Positions 48,973 to 58,252 of a stretch of 64,000 bases of DNA are shown here, piece after piece. This DNA is from an uncultured Colwellia sp. GTDB lineage: Bacteria > Pseudomonadota > Gammaproteobacteria > Enterobacterales > Alteromonadaceae. Location: NCBI GenBank assembly GCA_913061475.1, contig CAJXUN010000013.1:24403-88402 (forward strand), read 5' to 3'. How positions within the stretch are numbered: the stretch's first letter is position 1; each line of letters opens with the position of its first letter. Position numbers and translations under genes: made by a program. Below the pieces are notes generated by a model. It was not told where the DNA came from. It saw only the letters and a program-made list of their open reading frames with translations, and did no database searches.

Positions 48973-50799
48973 ATGATTAAAAAATTTTTTAAATGGCTAG
49001 GATTTTTATTTTTAGTGGTTGTTGTGCTGGTGAGTAGCTTTGCTGCTTACGAATGGCATGCTGATAAACCGATAAGATTTCGCTAGTTCGTCGATCGTGA
49101 AGTACTGAAAATGGCTTTTGAAAGTCCAGAAACACTAACATCACTAGGCTTTTTAGAGTCAGTAGGTATAAGCGGCCATAATGCTGACTTAGATGATGCG
49201 AGTTTGGCTAAAGCTGATGAGCTTTTTGTTAAATTGAAAACCGTACATAAAACACTAAATGCTTATGATGACGAAAGCCTGAGTGAGTCTGATCGCCTTT
49301 CAAAAGAAATTGCCCTGTATTTGTTAGATTTTGCGCAAGAGGCTGAACAATATCGTTACCACAGTTACCCGGTAAATCAATTATTTGGTATTCAAAATGG
49401 TTATCCAAGCTTTATGGAAGCTCAGCATCAAGTCAATAGCGTTGCTGATGCAGAGAATTACTTATCACGTTTAGAAAAAGTTAAAGCTAAATTTAGTCAA
49501 GAGCTTGAAGGAATAAAACTTAGAGAAGAAAAAGCCATTATTCCTCCCGCATTCGTCATTGAACGTGTACTAGAAGAAATGAATAACTTTGTTAATAAAC
49601 CGATCGAAGAAAATATTCTTTACAGTTCTTTGGCGAAGAAAATGTCAGATAGCGAAAACATTTCAGCGGATGAACAACAGCAGTTATTAGCGAAAGCAAA
49701 AAGTAACATCAAGACCTTTGTGCACCCAGCTTACCAGTCACTCATTTCCTACTTTAGTCATTTGCAAGCTAAAGCAACCGATGATGATGGTTTTTGGCGC
49801 TTACCTGATGGTGATAAAGCGTATGCCAGTGCGTTACAGTTTTTTACCACCACGGATTACACGCCGCAGTATATTCATGATATTGGTTTACAAGAAGTAG
49901 AGCGTATTCAAAGTGAAATACTCTCTATTTTAGTTGAGCAAAATTATGATACGTCACAAGGCTTTACTGCTGCGATTGAACATCTTGCGGCACAAGAAAG
50001 CTTTTATTATCCTGACAGTGATGAAGGTCGCGCACAAATTTTAACAGACTATCAGACCATTCTTGATGAAATAGACGGTGGCTTGGATTCTGCTTTTAGA
50101 ATTCGTCCTAAAGCCGGTATGGAAGTTGTGCGTATTCCTCAATTTAAAGAGAAAACAGCGCCCGGCGCGTATTATCAACAGCCAGCGATTGATGGCAGTC
50201 GTCCAGGACGTTTTTTTGCTAACTTGTATGATATTAAAGCGACACCTAAATATTCTATGAGAACATTGGCTTATCATGAAGGCATTCCAGGCCATCATTT
50301 TCAAATTGCCGTGGCTATGGAGTTAGAAGGTTTACCGTTATTTAGAATGTTCTCGCCTTTTACTGCTTATGTTGAAGGTTGGGCACTTTATAGTGAATAC
50401 CTCGCATGGGAAATGGGCTTTCAAGATGACCCGTTTGACAATATTGGCCGTCTACAAGCTGAGCTATTTCGAGCGGTGCGACTTGTTGTTGATACCGGAA
50501 TTCATTATAAAAAATGGCCAAGACAACAAGCTATTGATTATATGAAAGCCAATACGGGCATGGCACAAACCGATGTAGTTTCAGAAATTGAGCGTTATAT
50601 TGTTATGCCAGGACAAGCAACGTCATATAAAGTAGGGATGATGAAAATTTTAGCGCTAAGAGAAAAGGCAAAAATTGCTTTAGGCGACAAGTTTGACTTA
50701 CGTGACTTTCATGATGTGGTGTTAAAAAATGGTGCTGTACCGCTAGATATTTTAGCGCGCTTTATTGACCGTTATATTGCTGATACGTTAGCAAAATAG
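48973..50799 (+). pseudogene. DUF885-family protein, split by an in-frame TAG
   Basis: A continuous frame from ATG 48973 is interrupted only by TAG at 49084-49086, codon 38. Before it is an N-terminal membrane anchor or signal (FKWLGFLFLVVVVLVSSFAAYEW). After it the frame continues for 571 codons with the DUF885 signature YHEGIPGHHFQIA (zinc-binding HE..HH), and FSPFTAYVEGWALYSEYLAWEMG. A CAG to TAG change at a Gln codon is the simplest cause. Restarting at ATG 49111 would give a protein without export signal, probably mislocalised. DUF885 proteins are presumed zinc metallopeptidases or carboxypeptidase-like enzymes. Confidence 0.82.
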
Positions 50800-50818
50800 C
50801 ATCATAATTTTTTAACAG

Positions 50819-50843
50819 AAGGCCGCATTGCGGCCTTTTTTAT
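50819..50843 (+). terminator. Terminator after the DUF885 gene
   Basis: AAGGCCGCA pairs with TGCGGCCTT, short loop, then a T run. Confidence 0.92.
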
Positions 50844-50880
50844 TATAGAGTAATGCTTATTTAACATTAAGTTTAGTTGT

Positions 50881-50930
50881 CTAAACACTAAACACTAAAC
50901 ACTAAACACTAAACACTAAACACTAAACAC
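50881..50930. repeat. Heptanucleotide tandem repeat, 7 copies
   Basis: CTAAACA is repeated seven times without interruption, plus one base. It lies about 40 bp after the terminator and outside any gene. Confidence 0.97.
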
Positions 50931-51195
50931 CGTCTTACCTAGAAAACTTTTAATTCTCGCTAAGTGGTGAATGCATTACTTCAATTGGTTTCACTTACGA
51001 CTGAAAAATTGAGAAGAGAGCCTGCTTGCTACTAAAGTCCTGATATTTATTGTCACTAATTACAATAGCGTTTTATGAGTGTATAAACTGACATTGTTTT
51101 CATCTAGGTGCTTATATAGCCAAAGCACTTGAAAATGAGGCTTACATCTTCAATTGAATTGGAGATAGTTTCATAAAAATTAAATAGGCACTTGA

Positions 51196-51228
51196 TTAAT
51201 CAAATGATAATCATTATCATTTGATTAA
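51196..51228 (+). promoter_or_regulatory. Fur-type operator, perfect 33-bp palindrome
   Basis: A perfect palindrome centred at 51212, with core GATAATCATTATC, matches the Fur box pattern. It lies 34-66 bp upstream of ATG 51262, within the likely promoter of the small TPR gene. Iron repression is therefore expected. The site is seen directly; the regulator is inferred. Confidence 0.85.
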
Positions 51229-51261
51229 TGTTGACTTTTAGTTTTATAAAGGGGTTTATTG

Positions 51262-51687
51262 ATGGATTGGCAGAATTTACTGACAAAGGGAAATCGGCAC
51301 TTTGATGAACAACAATGGATTAAAGCTGAGCTCTATTATAAGTCGGCTTATAGTCAGTTAGAAGGTCGATGGGAATGTGGTAAAGAGCACGAATCGCTGC
51401 TGATGGCATGGATTTGTACATGCCATAATTTAGGCACTTTATTTGAGACAAAAGGTGATTATGAAAGCGCAATAGGCTATCTACTACAAGCCTACCAAGA
51501 AGCTCATCGCACGAGTCAAAATATCAATGCGAGCTATTCACTAAGAACATTAGGGTTCAACGCATTAAAGACGTCGTTACAGGCAATTTTATTATTTAGC
51601 CAAAAACATCCAACGTGTGAGCATTGTTTAGAGCAATTAAAACGCTTAAAAGAAACTTTAGATTTTGAAGCGCATATCTTACATTAA
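51262..51687 (+). CDS. Small TPR-like protein, probably iron-regulated
   Basis: A 141-residue protein starting at ATG 51262 with AAAGGGG 8 bp before it. It is all-helical, with TPR-like repeats (NRHFDEQQWIKAELYYKSAYSQL, CHNLGTLFETKGDYESAIGYLLQAY) and two cysteines in HPTCEHCLEQLKRL. The perfect Fur-type box directly upstream implies expression under low iron. A peptidase-like gene follows on the same strand. I do not know a named family; it may be an adaptor or maturation helper. Confidence 0.75.
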   Translation: MDWQNLLTKGNRHFDEQQWIKAELYYKSAYSQLEGRWECGKEHESLLMAWICTCHNLGTLFETKGDYESAIGYLLQAYQEAHRTSQNINASYSLRTLGFNALKTSLQAILLFSQKHPTCEHCLEQLKRLKETLDFEAHILH

Positions 51688-51848
51688 TATTGAAATTTAC
51701 CGGTTGATTTAGTGATAATCATGGGTGTAAATATACAATACAAGTTATGAAAACTAGCTCGCTTATGCCAAATATCGCTATGGTTTCTATTATGTTGATT
51801 TTATATGGTCATGAGAATTTTCACTGCTCAGCTTAAAAGGATAGTTAA

Positions 51849-52148
51849 ATGTTAGGTTTTACATTGCTTAAGCTCAAAGGAGACTCCATGTCACCTAAGG
51901 TATCGGATGGCAGCTATATACTGGCTAGTCGCTGGTTTTTGATGTTTTTCTTAGGGGAAGGTAAAAGAGTATTAATTCAGCACAGTACTTACGGGCTGAT
52001 TGTTAAAACAGTTGCACTGGTTGATCACCACGGATTTATTTGGCTAAAAGCGGAGAATAATCAGAGTCTTTCTATTGAACAAATTGGCCCGATAGATAAA
52101 ACACAGGTGATAGGTAGGGTCCTTAATATTTTCAATCGACGTGATTAA
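51849..52148 (+). CDS. S24/S26-family peptidase, SodX-like
   Basis: A 99-residue protein. The catalytic serine is in LKGDSMSPKVSDGSYILASR; the presumed lysine is in YGLIVKTVALV. This short signal-peptidase-like form resembles the nickel superoxide dismutase maturation protease SodX, which trims the SodN leader. No sodN gene is in the window, so the substrate is open. AAAAGGATAG supplies the ribosome site. It is 160 bp after the iron-regulated TPR gene and may be in the same transcript. Confidence 0.72.
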   Translation: MLGFTLLKLKGDSMSPKVSDGSYILASRWFLMFFLGEGKRVLIQHSTYGLIVKTVALVDHHGFIWLKAENNQSLSIEQIGPIDKTQVIGRVLNIFNRRD

Positions 52149-52286
52149 AATATTTACTTAAAAAAGTAGTTTTCAAGTAAACGGCCTAAATTTGATTTTT
52201 TAGTGACAAATCTATTTTGAGTACTTTAATAGGGCGTTCAAAATTCAAACTGGTCTAATACATAACATTAATTGCTTAAACTGTGG

Positions 52287-52790
52287 CTATTTCTCATCAT
52301 TTGTTTCAAAAGTTTGTTTAGCCGTTGCTTTGTTTTCTAAGCTTTTTTCAATAATCTCTTCTCTCATCTTTTCTAGTTGCTCTATGGCTTTTTGTTTTTC
52401 CTCTGGACTCATGTTTTCGTTTTTAGCGATCTCTTCAATCATAGCTTCAAGCTCGGCAAGTGCGTCTCTATCTATGCCAAGCCGTTTATCGAGTATTGAT
52501 TGCATCATGTCGCCAAATCTTGTGTCTATGGCCTTATCGTCAACTGTGCTACTTTCAACTTTATTTGCCGCGATAAGTGATTTAGCTGTTTCTGGTTTTA
52601 TATAGGTCGGTGTTGAGGCAGTATAGTCTTGCCCATTTATTTTAGCTAACGCGGCATCTGACAGTGTTACGGTATCGGTTTTTGGTGCTACAGGTAAAGT
52701 ATGTTCACGATTTTTAACTAAATCTACTTGGCTGGCGCTTTTAAATTGTGCTGAGCTCACCATCTGCGCATAATTCATGTTTATCATCAT
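52287..52790 (-). CDS. Hypothetical soluble protein with coiled-coil tail
   Basis: 167 residues from ATG 52790, chosen because AGGAAC lies 6 bp upstream; the frame extends about 29 codons further but that part has no ribosome site. The N-terminal half is polar and flexible (SAQFKSASQVDLVKNREHTLPV, DTVTLSDAALAKING). The second half is a charged helix (LAELEAMIEEIAKNENMSPEEKQKAIEQLEKMREEII, about residues 115-152) likely to form a coiled coil. No signal or membrane segment is present in this version. The TVTLSDAALAKI pattern resembles linkers seen in flagellar/anti-sigma-type short proteins, but I make no assignment. Confidence 0.62.
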   Translation of the reverse strand: MMINMNYAQMVSSAQFKSASQVDLVKNREHTLPVAPKTDTVTLSDAALAKINGQDYTASTPTYIKPETAKSLIAANKVESSTVDDKAIDTRFGDMMQSILDKRLGIDRDALAELEAMIEEIAKNENMSPEEKQKAIEQLEKMREEIIEKSLENKATAKQTFETNDEK

Positions 52791-52995
52791 AATATTGTTC
52801 CTGGTATCACAGTTTATAAATGATAATGCAGAGTTTATGCCAACGTAGTTTTCTAGAAATAAAATGCTAATATTCATTATACGTAGTGAATAGCTAGAGC
52901 ATAATCAATTAGTTACTGCTTAAGCCAAAGGTATTATTGACGCCAATACAATAAGATGTTTATTATGAGATGAATTTCATTTTAGGTTAGGGTTA

Positions 52996-53433
52996 ATGCT
53001 ACCAATTCACGGGCGTTGGAAAATAAAAGTTTCGGGTAATGTGCTGATGCAATGGTTTGCTGATTCTTGGAATGAAGAAGCTATTATTGCTTATGTAAAA
53101 GAATTTAAAGCAGCAGCGAAACCTTTGATAGGTAGAGATTGGGCGATAATTTCTGTTTTTGAAGAATGGGAGTTGGGTGTACCTGAAATTGAACAACATG
53201 TGATTGAACATTGTGAGTGGTTTAAGCTAAATGGCTGTGTTAAAGATTGTCATGTCTATAGCCCTAATGGGTTAAAAGCGTTACAACTGGAAAACATGAT
53301 CCCGCATAGTGAACCCGGCTACGAACGTCATGTGTTTGGCGATTTAGATGGGGCAGTAACTTGGTTAGGCACTCATGGTTTTTTGCTGACTCAAGCTGAT
53401 TTCTTATCTAAGCTAGACGTAAAGCAAAAGTAA
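52996..53433 (+). CDS. Hypothetical protein, possibly STAS/SpoIIAA-like
   Basis: A 145-residue soluble protein. The order WFADSWNEEAIIAYVKEFKAAAKPL, GRDWAIISVFEEWELGVPEIEQH and GCVKDCHVYSPNGLKALQLENMI suggests a small alpha/beta fold like SpoIIAA/STAS proteins, but the match is by eye only. No membrane or signal segment is present. It may be a single gene: the neighbour upstream diverges and the next gene is 400 bp away. Confidence 0.6.
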   Translation: MLPIHGRWKIKVSGNVLMQWFADSWNEEAIIAYVKEFKAAAKPLIGRDWAIISVFEEWELGVPEIEQHVIEHCEWFKLNGCVKDCHVYSPNGLKALQLENMIPHSEPGYERHVFGDLDGAVTWLGTHGFLLTQADFLSKLDVKQK

Positions 53434-53770
53434 TATATGTAACGCTTTAAAGAGAATAGAGTCGAGGCGTCCATGCTAATAGTGCGGTTAATATTATAAA
53501 ACCATACTTTCATGGTATTGACAAAGCGACCACGATTGCTGAAGTCTTTGTTGCTCTGCCTTTACTTTCACCCGCCTTTACTTACGCTATAACTTTTCCT
53601 ATTTCTGTTCATTAGTCTGATCTTTATCAAGATAACTGGAAAATGTATTCATCACTCCTTCTAGATGATATTTGTCGAAATTCGTCAACAAGGACGGCAA
53701 AATTTCACCCTTGTTCGACGGCTATTGCCGCTTCTCTTGCCGTATTTAAGGTTAGTAAATTAGTTTTAAA
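53434..53770. other. Non-coding gap
   Basis: About 340 bp with no gene seen. AACAAGG near 53688 and CCTTGTT near 53711 are inverted and could form a hairpin. Confidence 0.5.
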
Positions 53771-53774
53771 TTTT

Positions 53775-53798
53775 CTTACATGTAAGTAAGGGTATAAT
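53775..53798 (+). promoter_or_regulatory. Promoter and palindromic site of the Rieske gene
   Basis: TATAAT at 53793-53798 is an ideal -10. The perfect palindrome CTTACATGTAAG at 53775-53786 overlaps the -35 position, so it may be the binding site of a repressor or activator. The factor is unknown. Confidence 0.5.
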
Positions 53799-53829
53799 AT
53801 AACGACAACAAAGGATGAATTAAAACCTG

Positions 53830-54192
53830 ATGCCATTGAATATTAAAGCGTATTTTCCTGCCGGTGGGCAAACACACGAAGAAATAGAAATGACCGATAT
53901 TTGTTATACCGATAGGGCTGATGTTATTTTTGCTCGCGCAATATTACCACCGTCAAAACTTGTAAAAGAGATGGTTATATATTATCAAAAACTACCTAAC
54001 GGCAAGGATGAATACCGCACAATTTCAGCTAAATGTCCGCATCAAGGCGCAGATATTAGTCAAGATGAATTGAAGGCCGATGGCAATGTCTATTGCTCAT
54101 TACATCGTCGACCTATTTGTATATTTAGTGAATATAATTACGCCTATTTAGTTGAAAAGCGTGAAGATAAGTTTTTTATTGTTAAAACCTAA
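53830..54192 (+). CDS. Rieske [2Fe-2S] domain protein
   Basis: A 120-residue protein. Cluster ligands are complete: Cys69 and His71 in CPHQG, Cys89 and His92 in CSLHRRPI, with the usual 17-residue interval. The N-terminal 60 residues have no recognised domain. No membrane helix is present, so it is likely a soluble ferredoxin-like electron carrier or an assembly helper. The ribosome site is weak and far from the ATG. Confidence 0.82.
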   Translation: MPLNIKAYFPAGGQTHEEIEMTDICYTDRADVIFARAILPPSKLVKEMVIYYQKLPNGKDEYRTISAKCPHQGADISQDELKADGNVYCSLHRRPICIFSEYNYAYLVEKREDKFFIVKT

Positions 54193-54556
54193 GTATTCTG
54201 AAATCTTATCGGCTTATTCTCTTAACAAAGCATCTAAGTTATTGACGACCTCACTCCAGTAGAGTCATGTTGAATAGCCTGTTTTAGAAACTGTGCTTGG
54301 CCATTATTCCAAATACGGACATCTAGTTATGCTTTGTTATCCGCCCTCAATTAGCGGCAATAAAACTATTATTTGGTCAGCGCTATTGTTAATAGCTAAT
54401 GGCGACATCCATTTGCGATGTTGTTACCTGACTGATGCATAAAATACTTGATTATCGAGTGTTAATTATCTGTATATATGCCAACGACCGGATAATTTAT
54501 CCAGATATTATTTAATGGCTTTAAGCTATTACAGGGTAAATTGATATAACAGCTGA
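54193..54556. other. Non-coding gap between convergent genes
   Basis: About 364 bp without a recognisable gene. TATCTG near 54469 and CAGATA near 54512, together with GGATAA/TTATCC, form a hairpin that might end transcripts. Confidence 0.5.
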
Positions 54557-55129
54557 CTATGCTTTAGCCGTTGTTCGAACACTATGACTACTAATTGCTG
54601 TACCTAACAAAGATAACAAACAATAGGCCGTGAAATAATAAAACCCAGGCCCTAGAGCAGATAATGTTTCACTGCTAACGATGAAATCTAATTTAAAGCC
54701 AAACACCGATAATTGTTGCTGTGTTGCTGTTTCAGCATGATTGGTTGAAAGTACAGCAAGAAAAATCGCGACAACAAAAACGTCGGCCATTGACCACTTG
54801 CCAATCTTGCCAATAAAGTTATAGATAGTCGCTTCAAATCTAGAGTTCTTTTTCGCATAAGCTAAGCTCAGTAAAATAAACTTAATAACCGGAATGCATA
54901 GCGAGAAAGCGAAAATTAATATCGCCACTAACAGGCGTTCATCTTGCCATAGCTCTTGTATCGTCTGCAATAATGACAGACTTTTATCCACTATTGTATT
55001 GGTAAGTGTTGCACCACTAACATTCGCCGTCATGGCCATATTGAGGGAAAACATAGGTAATAATATACCCGGTATAAATAATGCGATGGCGATCAGGTTA
55101 AAGAGAAACCCTATGTGTTTTTTAATCAT
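54557..55129 (-). CDS. PqiA-family inner-membrane protein
   Basis: A 190-residue protein, one PqiA domain with about four membrane helices. FNLIAIALFIPGILLPMFSLN at the start and GKIGKWSMADVFVVAIFLAVL in the middle are the family signature. It lacks the cysteine motif found in longer PqiA proteins. PqiA-like proteins work with MCE-domain partners in lipid transport; no MCE gene is adjacent here. It is convergent with the Rieske gene. Confidence 0.85.
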   Translation of the reverse strand: MIKKHIGFLFNLIAIALFIPGILLPMFSLNMAMTANVSGATLTNTIVDKSLSLLQTIQELWQDERLLVAILIFAFSLCIPVIKFILLSLAYAKKNSRFEATIYNFIGKIGKWSMADVFVVAIFLAVLSTNHAETATQQQLSVFGFKLDFIVSSETLSALGPGFYYFTAYCLLSLLGTAISSHSVRTTAKA

Positions 55130-55370
55130 GATGATGTGAAATTTTCCTAGCTAAATGGGCGGGTGACGTTAAGCGTATTGTTAACGATTTTAGCTTGGTG
55201 ATGCAAACTATTTGTACCGTGTTACGATAAAAATGAGCCGCTAGTATAAAGCGTGTGAGATACGTTATAAAATATAGTCAACGCACTCAATATTGAGCAG
55301 TAAGGTTAGCACATGAGATGCTAATATGATAAACAACGGTATATTTGTGACAATTTTATAGGTTGCGACA

Positions 55371-56117
55371 ATGAAACAAGTACATATTCTCAATGGCGAC
55401 TGCCTAAAGGTTCAGCTACAAGATATCGTCAAAGAAAAAGTCATTGTGATGAGGGAATGTTTAATTGATGGTAATGTGCAGGGGGAAACACTTCCCGAGC
55501 TTTATGCCAGTAGAGCAAATTTTACGGCTCAATATCCAGGTTGCACTGTCGCAGGCTACTACGAAGTGGCGGCAGCTGAAATTGACAAAATTGCTAGTAT
55601 TGAAATAGGTAGCCAAATCATTTGTTGGTTTGAAGATGACTTATTCTGCCAAGTTAATTTTTGGTTTGTCATCAATCTATTAGTCAAGCGTGGCCATACA
55701 AAAAATATCAGCTTAGTGCGCCCAAGCAAAGGTAATGACTATAGTTTTGCTACCATGACTGAATCAGAGCTCGAGCTTGCTTATCAACGTATGACAAAAT
55801 TGTTGCCACAACCTTTAGCTTTGTTAGCAAAATTATGGCCTTTATATCAACAAAATGATGCTAACGCTATGACAGCTATCGCAAAGCAATTAGGCTATGA
55901 ATGGCTCTTTTTATTACCCGCGATTAATGCACATTTACGTCGAGCACCCGATGAAAGCGGTTTAGGTTACCCAGAGCGGCAAATACTGGCGATTGCCACC
56001 GAATTAGGTAGCATTGAGTTTGCTGATATTTTTCAGTGTTTTTCAGCACGAGAGGGGATTTATAGTTTTGGTGATCTACAGGTTAAGCAGATGTTTGATC
56101 GAGTCATGAATAACTAA
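55371..56117 (+). CDS. DUF1835-family protein
   Basis: A 248-residue protein. VHILNGDCLKVQLQDI at the start, IVMRECLIDGNV, and QIICWFEDDLFCQVNFWFVI match the N-terminal DUF1835 domain. The C-terminal 90 residues include SGLGYPERQILAIATEL and SFGDLQVKQMFDRV, typical of the DUF3658-like tail. Function is unknown. No ribosome site better than a weak GG is seen. The gene is divergent from the pqiA-like gene. Confidence 0.78.
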   Translation: MKQVHILNGDCLKVQLQDIVKEKVIVMRECLIDGNVQGETLPELYASRANFTAQYPGCTVAGYYEVAAAEIDKIASIEIGSQIICWFEDDLFCQVNFWFVINLLVKRGHTKNISLVRPSKGNDYSFATMTESELELAYQRMTKLLPQPLALLAKLWPLYQQNDANAMTAIAKQLGYEWLFLLPAINAHLRRAPDESGLGYPERQILAIATELGSIEFADIFQCFSAREGIYSFGDLQVKQMFDRVMNN

Positions 56118-56161
56118 GCGTGCCAATACCATGGCTATTTCATGCCTATTGTTCGCAAACT

Positions 56162-56189
56162 TGATTACTGATTACTGATTACTGATTAC
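56162..56189. repeat. Heptanucleotide tandem repeat, 4 copies
   Basis: TGATTAC repeated four times exactly. Its last copy overlaps the stop codon of yfbR (TAA on the minus strand, 56186-56188). A change in copy number would not alter yfbR except by possible loss of the stop. Confidence 0.95.
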
Positions 56190-56791
56190 TTTTTCAGATG
56201 AACTTCGCTGAGTTTATCAACGGTTGCTGAGCAAGACTTAATGAATGTTGCCATAAAGTAACCTACCTCTGGCATTGCTTCTTTTAGCGAAGCTAATTTC
56301 AATTCCAAGCGTTGTTTTACATGATCAAATTCATGATTGTGATGATTCAACTCATCAAGTGATTTAATGTAGGCGACTAAAATATCGGCGGCCTTAACGA
56401 TTTGCTTATATTGCGGGTCAACATTATCTTGTACGATAATATCAGCAAACATTGCTTGAAATTCTTCCGGTAAAGACTCTAAACATTGTCTTTCAGCTAA
56501 ATACTCAATTTTTTTAAATTCACGTGCAATTTCTGGATTAGCATATTTTGTTGGGCTAACAATGTCGCCGAATCGCGTTTCACTGGCTTCGTGGTATAGC
56601 GCAACTGTTGCCACTCTATCGACATTAATGTTACCAGCAAACTTGTTATTTTTAATCACCGCCAGTAAATGCGCAACAATAGCGACTTGGTGCGAATGTT
56701 CGGCGACATTTTCTGGTTTAACGCAAAACATCAATGCCCAACGTTTTATCAGTGGCATTCTAAACATCCAAGCGAGAAAAGTACTTTGCAT
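56186..56791 (-). CDS. yfbR: 5'-nucleotidase YfbR-like, HD family
   Basis: A 201-residue protein aligned by eye to E. coli YfbR over the whole length. The first metal histidine (His32) is in VAEHSHQVAIVAH. The next pair, normally His-Asp, reads His67-Glu68 in ALYHEASETRFGDIVSP. Asp76 follows, and a later Asp is in VKAADILVAYIK. YfbR removes phosphate from deoxyribonucleoside 5'-monophosphates. The gene is 32 bp downstream of alaA on the same strand, as in E. coli. Confidence 0.9.
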   Translation of the reverse strand: MQSTFLAWMFRMPLIKRWALMFCVKPENVAEHSHQVAIVAHLLAVIKNNKFAGNINVDRVATVALYHEASETRFGDIVSPTKYANPEIAREFKKIEYLAERQCLESLPEEFQAMFADIIVQDNVDPQYKQIVKAADILVAYIKSLDELNHHNHEFDHVKQRLELKLASLKEAMPEVGYFMATFIKSCSATVDKLSEVHLKK

Positions 56792-56823
56792 TACGTGACC
56801 TTATTAATGATATTTATTTGTTG

Positions 56824-58038
56824 TTATTGGCGATAGGTACTGAAAAAGTTGGCTAACTTTTCTAGTGCTAGTTTTAGATCCTCGACATGAGGCAAAAATA
56901 CTAAGCGAAAATAATTTTTCTGCTTAATATTAAATGCTCGTCCGTGCACTAAGAGAATTTTTTCCTGCTTGAGTAAATCTAAAATCATTTTTTCATCATC
57001 GTTGATATTAAACTTTTTCTGATCAACTTTAACGAAGAAATATAATGCCCCCATCGCTTGGTTACACGAAAGGCCATCAATGTTATTAATCATTTCATAG
57101 GCGAGGTTACGCTGCTTGAATAAACGGCCGTCACCTTGAATGAGTTCATTAATACTTTGGTAGCCGCCTAATGCTGTTTGAATAGCATGTTGCGAAGGCA
57201 CATTGGCACATAAACGCATCGAGGAAAGTATGTTTAAACCTTCTAAATAATCTTCAGCATGAAGTTTAGGGCCGGTGATCACCATCCAACCAGCACGGAA
57301 GCCGGCAATACGATAATTTTTTGATAAGCCACCCATAGTGATAATTAACACGTCGTTAGCTAATCTCGCTGTTGGAACATGTTGCGCTTGATCATAGAGG
57401 ATTTTATCGTATATTTCGTCACTAAAAATGATCAAATTGTGTTCGCGGGCTAGGGCGATAATACCTTGTAGTATTTCTTCACTATAAACCGCACCCGTTG
57501 GGTTGTTAGGATTAATCAAAACTATAGCTTTAGTTTTTGGCGAGATTTTTTTTGCCATATCAGCTAAATTTGGAAACCATTGGTTTTCTTCATCGCAATC
57601 ATAATGTACCGGCTCGCCACCAGATAATGCCACAGCCGCGGTCCATAGTGGATAATCTGGCGCAGGTATTAGCACTTCATCACCATTATTGAGTAAACCT
57701 TGCATGGCCATAACAATCAGTTCACTAACGCCATTGCCAATGAAAATATCATCAACACTAACATCTAAAATACCTTGTTGTTGAAAATACTGCATTACCG
57801 CGACACGTGCTGGATAAATACCTTTAGATTCGCAATAGCCTTGAGCCGTTGGTAAGTGGTGAATAACATCTTTCAAAATATCATCGGGTGCTTCAAAGCC
57901 AAATGGCGCCGGGTTACCAATATTAAGTTTTAAAATTTTATGACCTTCATCTTCTAAACGTTTGGCTTCGGCGGCAACTTGTCCGCGAATTTCATAACAG
58001 ACGTTTTTTAATTTTGAAGATTTATGGATAGTTTTCAT
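56824..58038 (-). CDS. alaA: Glutamate-pyruvate aminotransferase
   Basis: A 404-residue class I aminotransferase matching AlaA (YfbQ) through its length. PLP lysine is in MGGLSKNYRIAGFRAGWMV; NIGNPAPFGFEAPDD at the start, LINPNNPTGAVYSEE, and FRLVFLPH at the end are diagnostic. It makes alanine from pyruvate with glutamate. It is upstream of yfbR in a probable operon, as in E. coli. The ribosome site is weak. Confidence 0.95.
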   Translation of the reverse strand: MKTIHKSSKLKNVCYEIRGQVAAEAKRLEDEGHKILKLNIGNPAPFGFEAPDDILKDVIHHLPTAQGYCESKGIYPARVAVMQYFQQQGILDVSVDDIFIGNGVSELIVMAMQGLLNNGDEVLIPAPDYPLWTAAVALSGGEPVHYDCDEENQWFPNLADMAKKISPKTKAIVLINPNNPTGAVYSEEILQGIIALAREHNLIIFSDEIYDKILYDQAQHVPTARLANDVLIITMGGLSKNYRIAGFRAGWMVITGPKLHAEDYLEGLNILSSMRLCANVPSQHAIQTALGGYQSINELIQGDGRLFKQRNLAYEMINNIDGLSCNQAMGALYFFVKVDQKKFNINDDEKMILDLLKQEKILLVHGRAFNIKQKNYFRLVFLPHVEDLKLALEKLANFFSTYRQ

Positions 58039-58252
58039 AGTGGTGATCTTTTAAAAGTTAATGAATAGGGCATTGTTTCGGTATGAAGAGCAATAATATA
58101 GCTTAACCCATTGTTGCGAATATTGATTCACTTTGAAACAGTTACTTGCATCTTTTTTATAGTAAAACGCTAATATTTGCGCCATCTTAATATAGTGACT
58201 AAATTTTCAACAATATATTGCTAAATATCAGTTTTGAGCAGGAGATTTATCT

